From NCBI RefSeq assembly GCF_004210215.2, contig NZ_CP067394.1:1302001-1366000 (forward strand): 64,000 bases of DNA, in the 5' to 3' direction. Of the stretch, positions 35,935 through 44,908 are shown in pieces. This DNA comes from Cryobacterium sp. SO1. Its GTDB lineage: Bacteria; Actinomycetota; Actinomycetes; Actinomycetales; Microbacteriaceae. The notes below the pieces were generated by a model that worked only from the letters and a program-made list of their open reading frames with translations, was not told the DNA's origin and did no database searches. Each line of letters starts with the position of its first letter. Position 1 is the stretch's first letter. The translations under genes were made by a program, and so were the position numbers.

Positions 35935-37241
35935 CGTCACCCCCGCTGGGTGCGGTCCTCGACGACCTGCACCGTGCAGAGTGGGGCGGGCTGGTCGGCG
36001 GTCTTGTCAGCATGACCGGCGACTGGGCCGTGGCTGAAGACTGTGTGCAGGACGCGTTCGCGTCCGCACTGGTGGCCGGGCGGTCCGGCGGCGTGCCGGA
36101 CCGCCCGGCCGCTTGGCTGTATACAGTGGCCCGCAACAAGGCTCGTGACCGCCTTCGTCACACCATCGTCGAACGCGAAAAGCTCCGCGACATTGCCGAT
36201 CTCGCAGCGCAGGTCGACGAGCTTCCCGAGATCGATGAAACAACGCTGCCCGACGAGCAGCTGCGGCTGTTGTTCACCTGCTGCCACCCGGCCCTCGCAC
36301 TGCCGAACCGGGTCGCGTTGACCCTGCGGGCAGTCGCCGGACTCACGACCGGCGAGATTGCATCCGCGTTCTTTGTTCAGGAATCCACCATGGCCCAGCG
36401 TCTCGTGCGAGCGCGCCAGAAGATCACCAATGCGGGCATCCCCTACCGGATTCCGACGGCGGATCTGCTCCCCGAACGCCTCGGGGGAGTACTCGCGGTG
36501 CTCTACCTGCTCTTCAACCAGGGCTACAGCGATGCGAGCCGAACCGACCTTGCGGATGCCGCGATCCGGATGACCCGCAACGTGGTGCGTTTCGCGCCCT
36601 CCACCGACGAGGCACGCTGCCTTCTCTCGCTCATGCTGCTCCAGTCATCGCGCCGTGCCGCGCGCCGTGACAAGGACGGCCAGCAACTCACGTTGGAAAA
36701 TCAGGATCGATCGCGCTGGGACCGGCAGTCGATCGACGAAGCCCTGAAGCTTCTCGCGCCGCTGACGCCGGGCAATAGGCGTGGGTTCTATCGGATCCAG
36801 GCCGAAATTGCGGCCTGTCATGCGCAAGCGCCGACCCCCGGCGCGACCGATTGGCGGCAGATCGTGCACCTCTACGACGTGCTCGTCACGATGTCGCCCT
36901 CGCCGGTCGTCGCCGTGAGCCGTGCCATCGCCGTCGGGATGGCGACCGGCCCCGAAGCGGCCCTGGAGATTCTCGAAGACCTTGACGCTGATGCGCGACT
37001 CTCCACCTCGCATCTCCTACCGGCGGCCCGCGCCGACATGCTCGTTCGGGCGGGGCGCCATATCGAGGCCGCTACCGCATTCGGGTGCGCCGCCCAACGT
37101 GCAACATCAGACCTCGATCGGCAGCAGTTGCTCCGCGAGGCGGCCGCAGCACTGCGACCCAGCGGCACGGCGAAGCTGGCTCAACCAGAAACTGACACTT
37201 CGACAAGGAAGAAGGATGACGATGACCCCCGCACCCACTGA
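35931..37241 (+). CDS. ECF42-type RNA polymerase sigma factor with C-terminal TPR-like extension
   Basis: A 436-residue sigma factor. Region 2 is LHRAEWGGLVGGLVSMTGDW ... CVQDAFASAL (residues about 10-60) and region 4 TLRAVAGLTTGEIASAFFVQESTMAQRLVRARQKI (about 130-163). The long C-terminal helical extension (about 190-420) replaces an anti-sigma factor in this group. TTG start at 35931 overlaps the YCII gene. It likely directs transcription of its own operon. Confidence 0.92.
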   Translation: MTSPPLGAVLDDLHRAEWGGLVGGLVSMTGDWAVAEDCVQDAFASALVAGRSGGVPDRPAAWLYTVARNKARDRLRHTIVEREKLRDIADLAAQVDELPEIDETTLPDEQLRLLFTCCHPALALPNRVALTLRAVAGLTTGEIASAFFVQESTMAQRLVRARQKITNAGIPYRIPTADLLPERLGGVLAVLYLLFNQGYSDASRTDLADAAIRMTRNVVRFAPSTDEARCLLSLMLLQSSRRAARRDKDGQQLTLENQDRSRWDRQSIDEALKLLAPLTPGNRRGFYRIQAEIAACHAQAPTPGATDWRQIVHLYDVLVTMSPSPVVAVSRAIAVGMATGPEAALEILEDLDADARLSTSHLLPAARADMLVRAGRHIEAATAFGCAAQRATSDLDRQQLLREAAAALRPSGTAKLAQPETDTSTRKKDDDDPRTH

Positions 37242-37701
37242 ACGAAGCTTCACCCTGAGTCGCACACTGCAGGCACCGCGCAGCGTCGTCTTCGATGCCT
37301 GGACCAAACCGGAACACCTCGACTGGTTCTACAACCCCGCTATGCCCACGCCCAGCACACCCATCCACGTCGACCTCAAAGTCGGCGGTATATGGCGACA
37401 ACACATGGTGGTCAATGACGATCTCCAATACCCCACCGGCGGGGTGTACCTCGAAGTGGTCCCGGACGAACGGCTGGTCTTTCGGTGGGGAGCAACCGGC
37501 GGATGGCCAGAGCTCGCAGGAGATCACGAACACGAAGCACCCATCGTGACCGTCACCCTGCGCGACGACGTGGACGGCACACACCTCGAACTCACAGTCA
37601 CCTTCTCCGACCAATTGACGGATGAGGAGGTGCGCAATCTCATCGAAGGCGGCACCCGAGACGGATGGGGCGCCACAATCGACCGACTCTATAACCTGTA
37701 G
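37216..37701 (+). CDS. SRPBCC/AHSA1-family protein
   Basis: A 161-residue START-like (AHSA1) fold: SRTLQAPRSVVFDAWTKPEHLDWF, GGIWRQHM, LTVTFSD, and the C-terminal GWGATIDRL. AAGGAAGAAGG precedes the ATG at 37216, which lies 26 bases inside the sigma-factor gene. Third gene of the YCII-ECF42 operon. A 58-bp piece of this gene recurs at 43139-43196. Confidence 0.9.
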   Translation: MTMTPAPTERSFTLSRTLQAPRSVVFDAWTKPEHLDWFYNPAMPTPSTPIHVDLKVGGIWRQHMVVNDDLQYPTGGVYLEVVPDERLVFRWGATGGWPELAGDHEHEAPIVTVTLRDDVDGTHLELTVTFSDQLTDEEVRNLIEGGTRDGWGATIDRLYNL

Positions 37702-37713
37702 TGACTATTTGGG

Positions 37714-37726
37714 CTATAAGTTATAG
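37714..37726. promoter_or_regulatory. Palindrome ctataagttatag before HTH gene
   Basis: A 13-bp palindrome (6-bp arms, one central base) lies 42 bases before the HTH gene at 37768 in an AT-rich patch; a related ttatagg follows at about 37746. Likely operator, perhaps autoregulatory. Confidence 0.5.
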
Positions 37727-37767
37727 TGGTGTATTGAACTTCACCTTATAGGAAGCCGACCAGAGCC

Positions 37768-38772
37768 ATGAGACCAGTGACTGCCTCGGAGGGCCTCAAC
37801 CTCCTCACCGCGCTGGGCGTGAACGTGCTGGTCCTGGACGCGGACACCGTGACCCTCACTCTGTCCGGCAGCCGCATCATTACCCGCGTGCACGTGCGCC
37901 GTTCACCCCCCTCTCACTGGGACATCCAGCGCGATGTGGAATCCGGTCGTTCACGGGACCCTGCCCCCGACATCCTTCTCTACGTAGTCCCGAAAGCGAG
38001 TGTAGGACTGGCCGAGGCAGCCCTAGCCGACTCAGGGATTGCGGTCGTGTCGCTGGAGGATGGGGTCGTCATTCTTGTGGGCAAGAGGGTAGAGGACGCG
38101 CTGCGAGGGCCGCTCTCCTCCGCCCGCGGAGCTGGGGCAGGACGTGGGCGTGTCGCGTGGGGTCGATTCGCCCTGCTTCGGGTGCTCCTCCGCACGTCAC
38201 GACCGAGAACTCAGATGGACCTCGCCGCAGAGTGCGGCGTGTCCCAAGTGACCGTTTCCAAGGGTCTCTGCGCACTCGACAATGCTGTGGTTCGCGACGA
38301 GGGCGGCTGGCGGGCAGCGCGGCCGGAGACCCTGTGGGACCGATTCCTGGCGGAGTATCCGGGGCCGCAGGGCATTTCCAGTTATTGGTTGGGCCTGGAC
38401 GCCATCGTGCGTCAGGCGCAGTCGGTTCGGGCCGCTGCCGCTGAGCTGGACGTCATCGTGTCGGGGGACCCGGCCGCTGATCTGCTCGCCCCGTGGCGGG
38501 TGGCCCGCCATGCGGTTGTCTACGCACGGACAGGTCTGGATCTGGTTCGACTCGGCTTCTCCGAGACGACGCCGGAGAACGCCACCCTCGAATACGTCGT
38601 TCCGGCCGACCCGACGATCTGGTCGACCGCCCGGGCGTGGACGTCAATGGTGTCCGGCTGGACGGCCGACCCGGTTCTCGTGGCGTGGGACGTCCAGCGG
38701 ACTGGGGGGCCCGACGCGGCCGACGCGGTCGAGAGAATCCGGCGAACGGTTCTGGACGGCTTGCTTCCATGA
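37768..38772 (+). CDS. Winged-helix-containing protein, unknown
   Basis: A 334-residue protein. The centre (WGRFALLRVLLRTSRPRTQMDLAAECGVSQVTVSKGLCAL, about residues 130-170) is a clear helix-turn-helix. The N-terminus is an alpha/beta domain and the C-terminus (YWLGLDAIVRQAQ ... DPVLVAWDVQRTGG) resembles the nucleotidyltransferase-like or AbiEi-type modules seen in some toxin-antitoxin regulators, but I cannot assign it. ATG at 37768. Confidence 0.7.
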   Translation: MRPVTASEGLNLLTALGVNVLVLDADTVTLTLSGSRIITRVHVRRSPPSHWDIQRDVESGRSRDPAPDILLYVVPKASVGLAEAALADSGIAVVSLEDGVVILVGKRVEDALRGPLSSARGAGAGRGRVAWGRFALLRVLLRTSRPRTQMDLAAECGVSQVTVSKGLCALDNAVVRDEGGWRAARPETLWDRFLAEYPGPQGISSYWLGLDAIVRQAQSVRAAAAELDVIVSGDPAADLLAPWRVARHAVVYARTGLDLVRLGFSETTPENATLEYVVPADPTIWSTARAWTSMVSGWTADPVLVAWDVQRTGGPDAADAVERIRRTVLDGLLP

Positions 38773-38814
38773 ACCAGCGCCGGATCCCGGGGGCCTAACG
38801 TCGGAACTCGCCCG

Positions 38815-39390
38815 ATGCGGTGAAGCCGAGCTTCGCCATGACACGCTGGCGTTTGCGGAACATCCGGTCAAAAACCGGTACCTCGGCGTCCCAGTGGGTC
38901 CCGGTCAGACATTTCGGTCGTCCATTTGGTCGGCACGGTATGGCGTCGCGGTCAGGCCGATCCAGTGCCTCACCGCGACCTGTCGCACGGCGGCCTCAGT
39001 CGCCGCCGCGCCCAGGGAATGGCATTCATCTACGATGATCAACCCGGAGCGATTCAGGATTGTCGGATCCGCCGCGCGATGGGCAATGCTCTGCAGCATC
39101 ACAATGTCGATGACTTGGGTGCGTTTGCGCCGGCCGTTGCCCAGCTGCCCGATCTGGCGGGGATCGACGTCAAGGAACTGGCTCGGCCGCTCGCGCCACT
39201 GTTCGACAAGTTCCGCACGATTAACGATGCTCGCCGTGGGTAGGCCTCTTTCAGCGATGAGGGCGCAGGCGATGACCGTCTTTCCCGAGCCTGGTGGTGC
39301 AACCGGTACACCAGCGTCGTGGTGTTTCAGAACATCCACGGCTCCGTGTTGGGCGGCCGTTAACTCGCCTCTAAAAGTAAGGTCGATGGA
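38815..39390 (-). pseudogene. Deleted copy of the primase-helicase gene
   Basis: Two blocks match the intact helicase gene: 38815-38895 matches about 14515-14600 (its C-terminal coding end) and 38922-39390 matches about 15158-15620 (Walker A, DECH box and TATPYR region). The ~560 bases between them are missing. Base changes are more numerous than in the fragment at 9582, so this is an older copy. Confidence 0.85.
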
Positions 39391-39449
39391 CTCCGGGACG
39401 GCGTCATTTCTTATTCAAGCCCACCCCAGTTCATCGGATGGGTGACGGC

Positions 39450-39535
39450 ACTGCAATGAGCGTGCTGCCGTCGCCGTTCTGATGATCGTGCTGGGCGTGG
39501 TCTGGCTCGTCAGGTCGCGCCGTCGCAACCTCTAA
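39450..39535 (+). pseudogene. C-terminal scrap of a membrane protein
   Basis: The frame ending at the TAA of 39533-39535 reads ERAAVAVLMIVLGVVWLVRSRRRNL, a membrane helix with a basic end, with no start of its own. It looks like the tail of a lost gene. Confidence 0.35.
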
Positions 39536-39607
39536 CGGATGCGTGCCCTGGCCCGGGCCTACACTGGCGGGCATGCCCAGCTTCCCGCGCGTGGTCGTTC
39601 CGGCCAG

Positions 39608-41083
39608 TCAGGCGGGGTTCTGCCGTGACACCCATGCCGCGACGGCAGCGCGATTCGGCAGACCCAGGCGATGAAGGATGTTGCTGACGTGGTTCTCGAC
39701 GGTTCGCTCCGACAGGAACAGCCGATGCGCCACTTCGCGATTCGTCATCCCCGCTCCGATGAGCTCGGCGACTTCCGCCTCGCGCAGAGACAGCGGCGAC
39801 AGCGTCGAGCGCGGCGAATGCGGAGACGTGGGCGCACCGAGCCGTGCGATCGCCTCCCGCGCCCGGCGCGAGAATGCGGGCGCGTGCATGTCCTGGCTGC
39901 TCGAGAGCGCCGCCTCGTAGTGCGTCCGCGCACTCGCGGAGCGTCCCAGGAATGCGGCGAGGTCGCCGAGGTAGAGCGCGACCGGGCCCGAGTAAGGGGA
40001 CATCACGGTCGGTATCACGTGCAGGTGCCCATGGGGGCCGAGCATTTCGTAGAGGTGAGCGGCGGCGGGCCGATCCCGGGCGATGATGCTGAGTTCGGCG
40101 TGTGTGGTCGCCGCGAGCAGCCACTCCATTGCGGTCGGCGGAACCTCATCGACGTGCGGCGCGAGCGCACGCCAGATCTCGAGCGCGTCGTCGATTTTCC
40201 CCAGTGCGATCAGGATGCCGGCCCGCCAGCCCTGCGCCAGGAACGGGGCATCCGTGAGCGCGTGTCGCACTTCCTCGTCGATGCCGGGGAGCCCTTCGCC
40301 CGTGCGGAGGGCGAGATCGGAACGCACTATCAGGTCGATGAACGCGGCCTCTTCCACACCGGCGTTCGCCCCGAGACGCGCGGCGTCCGCGGTGAGCGCG
40401 GGCACGTCGTCGATGTCGTCGTCCAGTAACGCCAACACTGAGCGGATGGTCGCGACCCGCCAATGCCATTGCGGGCTGTCCAGCCGGCGGATGACGCCGA
40501 CCAGCTCAATGAAGTCCGCGTTCAGCTCGATTCGTCGGCCGAACTGAGCGAGCGCATCCAACCGCCACAACATCCCCCATGCGGTGTCGGCGTCCCGGTG
40601 CGCCGCGAGCGCCGTGTCTCGCAGCCGGGTCGCGATCTCGAGACGCTCTGCAAGCCGGTCGGGAGCCATGGCCGCGGCGTGCGCGGCGCGCAACTCGAGG
40701 ATCAGGGAGTCTGCCTGCTCTTCGGTCAGGGGCACCCCTGTCACCGCGGGAGTCTCTGTCCAACCGCCCGAGAGCGCAGCAAGGTAGTGCTCGAGGCGCC
40801 GGCGCCGAGCGGATTCCCCGGGGTCCAGCATCCCGAGCGCCTCGACACACAGTGCCTGGCGCGCCGTGGTCATGTGGTGCGACCCGAGCTGGGGCCCCGG
40901 AATCAGCGTGGCCGCGTCCGTGATGAGACTGGCATCGCCGAGCTCCCGTCCGATTCCGGCCGCGATCATGCAAGCGTCCCAGCCGCGTTCGACGGAACCG
41001 TGCGCGAGTTCGTCGCGCGCCCGGGCGAGCGCAGCCAGCGCGTCGGAGCGTGAAGCTCGTCCTTCTGCACTGTCGCTACTCAT
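39608..41083 (-). CDS. LuxR-family regulator with TPR-like sensor region
   Basis: A 491-residue protein. The C-terminal HTH (LSPLSLREAEVAELIGAGMTNREVAHRLFLSERTVENHVSNILHRLGL) is a canonical GerE/LuxR domain. The rest is helical repeats like those of LAL/MalT regulators, but the N-terminal AAA ATPase of that class is absent. Divergent from the membrane-protein pair at 41186, which it may regulate. Confidence 0.9.
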   Translation of the reverse strand: MSSDSAEGRASRSDALAALARARDELAHGSVERGWDACMIAAGIGRELGDASLITDAATLIPGPQLGSHHMTTARQALCVEALGMLDPGESARRRRLEHYLAALSGGWTETPAVTGVPLTEEQADSLILELRAAHAAAMAPDRLAERLEIATRLRDTALAAHRDADTAWGMLWRLDALAQFGRRIELNADFIELVGVIRRLDSPQWHWRVATIRSVLALLDDDIDDVPALTADAARLGANAGVEEAAFIDLIVRSDLALRTGEGLPGIDEEVRHALTDAPFLAQGWRAGILIALGKIDDALEIWRALAPHVDEVPPTAMEWLLAATTHAELSIIARDRPAAAHLYEMLGPHGHLHVIPTVMSPYSGPVALYLGDLAAFLGRSASARTHYEAALSSSQDMHAPAFSRRAREAIARLGAPTSPHSPRSTLSPLSLREAEVAELIGAGMTNREVAHRLFLSERTVENHVSNILHRLGLPNRAAVAAWVSRQNPA

Positions 41084-41185
41084 GGTGACCTCGAGAAAAT
41101 GCGTGATTCCACGGATGCCGCCCGATGGTCGCGAGCCTACCGTGAGAATTATTCGTAGAAGGCATTGACGAGGGAGGTGAGCCGG

Positions 41186-41845
41186 ATGCGGGCTCGAGAA
41201 CTGGCGATATCTGGTGGCTGGGCGGCTGTGGTCGCGGGACTATTGGGGGCGGGCGCGGCGGCGTTCTTGCTGTTCGTGCCGCCGGTAGTTGAGACCGACC
41301 GGTTCAGCTTCCCGCTCACCGCGACGGGGTTCGTGATCATCCAAGTCGCCTTCTTCCTGCACCATCTGCTTGTGGTGTGGGCCCTGTGGGCGTTCTGGCG
41401 GGCGGGGCTGGCCGGTCGCGGAGTCCTGGCTGCGATCGCCGGAATTGCTTCGGTGGTGGCGATGCTCGCACTCTCGGTGCAGGAACTGGTGGCGATCAGC
41501 GCCGCCGATTCGGCCTATCCGTCACCGCTGACCGATGGGATCGAGGCTGCTTATGGCATGATCACGCTCGCCACGGGTGCGGCGCTGATCGTTTTTGGAA
41601 TTGCCGCCGTGCGGGCGCGAGCGCTCTCGGGCGTGGGCAGCTGGCTGGTGCTCGTGATCGGAGTCTGGGTCATCGTGCCGCTCACGCCCGCCATCTTCGC
41701 CGGGTACGAAGTCGGGCGGATCGCAATCGGACTGTGGCTGCTGCTGTTCACGTGGCTCGGCGCCGAGATGATCAGGTGGGCACACACCCTCGCACCGGCG
41801 GCAGCCGATACGGCGGCACAGCCCGAGAGAGTCGCGGGCCGATGA
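41186..41845 (+). CDS. Multi-pass membrane protein, unknown
   Basis: A 219-residue protein with six or so membrane helices (first: GGWAAVVAGLLGAGAAAFLLF). GGAGGTGA precedes the ATG at 41186; an upstream TTG at 41165 is less likely. The stop overlaps the next gene by ATGA. Possibly DUF4386-like or a general membrane protein; not assigned. Confidence 0.75.
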   Translation: MRARELAISGGWAAVVAGLLGAGAAAFLLFVPPVVETDRFSFPLTATGFVIIQVAFFLHHLLVVWALWAFWRAGLAGRGVLAAIAGIASVVAMLALSVQELVAISAADSAYPSPLTDGIEAAYGMITLATGAALIVFGIAAVRARALSGVGSWLVLVIGVWVIVPLTPAIFAGYEVGRIAIGLWLLLFTWLGAEMIRWAHTLAPAAADTAAQPERVAGR

Positions 41846-42459
41846 GCAGCCGCAACGCCGGCGCGACCGTGGCCCTCGGAGCCCTGTGCGGGCTTGCCTG
41901 GGCTGCGTCCTTCCGCGCCGTGATGAGCGAGTTCGCGGGCCCTGGGTCGACCGTCTCGTGGCTCGAAACGTTCGCCGCCATTCTGCTGCCCGGGGTGATC
42001 GTCGGCGGCCTGCTGGGGTGGGCGCACACGATTCGGCTGCGCGGGGGACGCGGCCGCTGGCGGTGGCTCGGTGCCGCGCCCGCGGCGTTCGCCATCGCCC
42101 CGATGCTCCTGCCCGATGCCCTTCTGGCGCTTTTCACCCAGGGTTTGGGTGGGGGAGCCATAGCGGTCGCGCTGCTCGCCATCGGCGGAGGGTTCGCCAT
42201 CTCGGGGCGAGGTCGGCTCCCAGCGCGCATCGCCTGCGGCGTGTTCAGTGCCCTGCTGATCGTCGGCGTGACCCTCACGACGTTCGATATCGCCGGACCA
42301 CGCCTTGCGGTGACCGAGGCGCGCGGCGTCTGGGTCGCCGTGCTCACGTTCTCGCTTCTCACCCTGCTCGCGATCGCGTCGTCGATCCCGTTCCGGCCGG
42401 TGGTTGAGGCTCACCCCGGCCAGGTCAGGTTGGCTGCATTCGAGCGGCGCGATGGGTGA
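41842..42459 (+). CDS. Multi-pass membrane protein, unknown
   Basis: A 205-residue protein with about six membrane helices (TVALGALCGLAWAASFRAV; FAAILLPGVIVGGLLGW; others). Coupled to the preceding gene (ATGA overlap), so both belong to one operon divergent from the LuxR regulator. Confidence 0.78.
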   Translation: MSSRNAGATVALGALCGLAWAASFRAVMSEFAGPGSTVSWLETFAAILLPGVIVGGLLGWAHTIRLRGGRGRWRWLGAAPAAFAIAPMLLPDALLALFTQGLGGGAIAVALLAIGGGFAISGRGRLPARIACGVFSALLIVGVTLTTFDIAGPRLAVTEARGVWVAVLTFSLLTLLAIASSIPFRPVVEAHPGQVRLAAFERRDG

Positions 42460-42922
42460 TGAGCCGCGGGCATCTCTACCTGTCAGAAAGCGGGGAGATT
42501 GTCGGCAGTCTAAATCTTCTGTTCTCTGACCAATCGAGTTTGAACTACATTCACCAGTGGCTTCGCGATGAGAACGTGGCCGGGCTTCCTAAAGAAACCG
42601 CGTCGCCTACGCGGACTTCCGTGACGACGAGAAAGTTAGCGTCGACCATCTGATCAACATCGGAGTTCTCGAGAACACTGGACAATGTGTCCGATTCGCG
42701 AAAACGGAGCAACTGCTCATTCTTTCCACGTTGTTCAACACTCAAGCGGCGACTTACCATCACCTCTCTAAGACGGGGTGCGTGGAAGCGGATGGCATGG
42801 TCGCAAGGGGCTGGGCGCGCAGCGTTGGGCCGGCAACAGTCACCGTGATCGAGCAGATCCTCGACGGCCAGACTCTAGCTCCCGACAATGGGCCCGATCA
42901 GAGATCGGTCTCGTCTAGATGA
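42456..42922 (+). pseudogene. Frameshifted gene of unknown function
   Basis: The frame from 42456 reads HLYLSESGEIVGSLNLLFSD ... WLRDENVAGLPKE, then coding signal continues one frame away from about 42597 as VAYADFRDDEKVSVDHLINIGVL ... VEADGMVARGWARSVG to a TGA at 42920-42922. One shift near 42597 separates the halves. Family not recognised; a DNA-binding-type protein is possible. Confidence 0.5.
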
Positions 42923-42964
42923 GTGAGTCCTTTGGGTGGCCCTCCGACGGCGAAGTGTCTCCGA

Positions 42965-43110
42965 CTATGTCGGTGGTGTCTTGGTCTTCCCCGCGCGCTT
43001 GGACCGGTACATCGCCTCATCGGCTTGTTCGAGAATCAGGTCGGGAGGGACGTGATCCGGAACTCCGCCGAGATACAGGATGGTGCCGATACTCCCCGTG
43101 ACCCGTTTCC
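42965..43110 (-). pseudogene. C-terminal fragment of a GGDEF domain
   Basis: The minus-strand frame reads VTGSIGTILYL ... PPDLILEQADEAMYRSKRAGKT, the last part of a diguanylate cyclase domain. The GGDEF active site is absent. It abuts the SRPBCC fragment at 43139-43196, and the minus frame beyond that reads a hydrophobic stretch. Confidence 0.75.
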
Positions 43111-43138
43111 GGCTCGCGCGCCCGGCGAGCGAGGCGGT

Positions 43139-43196
43139 CGTGACCGTCACCCTGCGCGACGACGTGGACGGCACACACCTCGAACTCACAGTCACC
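43139..43196 (+). repeat. 58-bp exact copy of part of the AHSA1-type gene
   Basis: These bases are identical to 37545-37602, inside the gene at 37216-37701. The flanks do not match. It is an isolated gene fragment inside decayed GGDEF sequence. Confidence 0.9.
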
Positions 43197-43368
43197 AATC
43201 GACCGAGTTGCGCACAGCACCGCCATCACCACGTGGAACAGCCACCAATCCGCTTCACCGGAGTGATGACCAGGCAGAGCGGCGCCGGTGTCAGCACCCA
43301 CCAGTGCTGATTGGGGAACGCTCGCGCTCTGTGGCCGAAGGGTGACGTCGGCTTGATGGGGTCGGGCG

Positions 43369-44046
43369 CTATTTCGGCTGCGCTGTCGCCCCCACGCCGT
43401 CAATGAGCGCCTGCAATGCGAAGGCGTAGTGCGCGTCACTCCCGTAGTTGCTCAACTGGTCCGCTACCGACAAGGTAAGTGGGAAATGGTCTGCGGGAAG
43501 CATCGAGAGCGCCGTGGCGAGAACGGCCTCCGGTTCAACATTCATTCGAGTGGTGTCGCGAGCCGCCGTAAACGCGAACCAGCCGTAATTAAGGGCCAGA
43601 ATTCCGCAGAAAATTGCGACGGCCTCACCGCCGGCGACGCGGCCTCTCTCAAGGATCCCTAGAGCGGCCTCGCCGATGATCGTGGCGTTGATCCCAGGAT
43701 TCGAATGGGTGAACAGTGGCACTATCGCCCACGGGTGGTCGGCGAGAACGGCGCGGTGTGCCGTGGCGAACCCGGCCAGGTCCGCTAGCCAGTCATCCGT
43801 TGCATCCTTCAATTCGATCCGGCCCAGCACCCGGTCGAGCATCGCGTCAACGAGCTCGTCTTTCGTTGCGAAGTACCGGTACAGGGCCATCGGCGAGGCG
43901 CCCATCTGCGTGGCGACCGCCCGCATAGTCAGGGCATCGAAGCCGCCGCGCGCGACGACCTCAGAGGCCTGGAGAATTTCATCCGTGCTGACGGAACTTC
44001 GCTCGCGGCGTTGGCGCCGCAGGTGCTGCGAATTCTCTTCACTCAT
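43369..44046 (-). CDS. TetR-family regulator
   Basis: A 225-residue protein: TetR HTH (EILQASEVVARGGFDALTMRAVATQMGASPMALYRYF) near the N-terminus and a ligand-binding helical domain. I choose ATG 44046; the frame is open to 44094. It is divergent from the membrane-protein operon at 44123, with a two-arm operator between them. Ligand unknown. Confidence 0.9.
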   Translation of the reverse strand: MSEENSQHLRRQRRERSSVSTDEILQASEVVARGGFDALTMRAVATQMGASPMALYRYFATKDELVDAMLDRVLGRIELKDATDDWLADLAGFATAHRAVLADHPWAIVPLFTHSNPGINATIIGEAALGILERGRVAGGEAVAIFCGILALNYGWFAFTAARDTTRMNVEPEAVLATALSMLPADHFPLTLSVADQLSNYGSDAHYAFALQALIDGVGATAQPK

Positions 44047-44063
44047 TGCTTGACTCTCTACTC

Positions 44064-44101
44064 GTGTACGTTGTACATTATCTTTCACGTACACCGTACA
44101 C
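44064..44101. promoter_or_regulatory. TetR-type operator between divergent genes
   Basis: Inverted repeat gtgtacgttgtac (44064-44076) and gtacaccgtacac (44089-44101), 12 of 13 positions complementary, 12 bases apart. It lies upstream of both the tetR-like gene and the membrane operon, so the regulator probably represses both. Confidence 0.75.
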
Positions 44102-44122
44102 TAACCGATTGGAGAAACAGAA

Positions 44123-44908
44123 ATGATCACGACGCTCCCAGCTGTGGGCGATCCCGCAGCTCTGCGGCGCCCCGCCGGCGTCCTCCTGCTGGTAGGGGCA
44201 CTGTCTTTCGCGACTGCCGCAACGGTGCTCTCCGTCACGTTCGATTGGCCGGATATCCTGCGTGAAGACGCCGACATCGTGCTCCCTGCATTTCTTGCTG
44301 GGGGGTCGACTTTGATCTGGACCTGGTTGGCCACCGCGTGGACCTACGCGATTCTCTTCGTGCCCCTTTTGCTGCTACCCCGCGTGCTCGGCCGCGCCAA
44401 CGACCCGGTCCTCCGGGTGGCGACCGTCGTCGGGGCGGCCTCGGTCATCTTCTCCCTCATCGGATTCCTGCGCTGGGTCTTCGTCGTGCCCGCTCTTGCG
44501 CGCTCCTGGGAAACAGGTGACGCGCTGACCCGTGCGGCAACCGAGGCCGCGTGGCTGGCCCAGCACCAATTCGGGGGAGCCCTCCTGGGCGAACACCTCG
44601 GCCAGCTCGGTGCCATCGCCTGGTCAATCACCGTGAGCATCGTCATCCTGCGGACCAGGGTTTTGCCGCTGTGGCTCGGCTGGTTCGGGATCGCGTCGAG
44701 CACAATTTACCTCCTGAACCAGGGCGACATCCTCGCCACCGCCGTTCCAGGGTTTCCCGTCATCGACATCGCCGGCCTCGTGGGCAGCGGCAGCTGGGGC
44801 ATCTGGGTGGCCGCTCTCGGCCTCGCTCTCATCCTTCGCAAAACCGAACCAGAAAACGAGTCCACAACCAAGCCGACCACTGCAACGCCCGCCAAGGCTG
44901 GAGTGTGA
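44123..44908 (+). CDS. DUF4386-like multi-pass membrane protein
   Basis: A 261-residue membrane protein with about seven helices, pattern DWPDILRE ... LLLPRVLGR ... LPLWLGWFGI, as in DUF4386 proteins. GGAGAAA precedes ATG 44123. Its stop overlaps the GTG of the next gene. Regulated by the divergent TetR protein. Confidence 0.8.
   Translation: MITTLPAVGDPAALRRPAGVLLLVGALSFATAATVLSVTFDWPDILREDADIVLPAFLAGGSTLIWTWLATAWTYAILFVPLLLLPRVLGRANDPVLRVATVVGAASVIFSLIGFLRWVFVVPALARSWETGDALTRAATEAAWLAQHQFGGALLGEHLGQLGAIAWSITVSIVILRTRVLPLWLGWFGIASSTIYLLNQGDILATAVPGFPVIDIAGLVGSGSWGIWVAALGLALILRKTEPENESTTKPTTATPAKAGV

Noticed and set aside
38282..39445. Plus-strand 387-residue frame
   Set aside because: Arg/Ser/Pro-rich out-of-frame reading of the HTH gene joined to the antisense of the helicase remnant.
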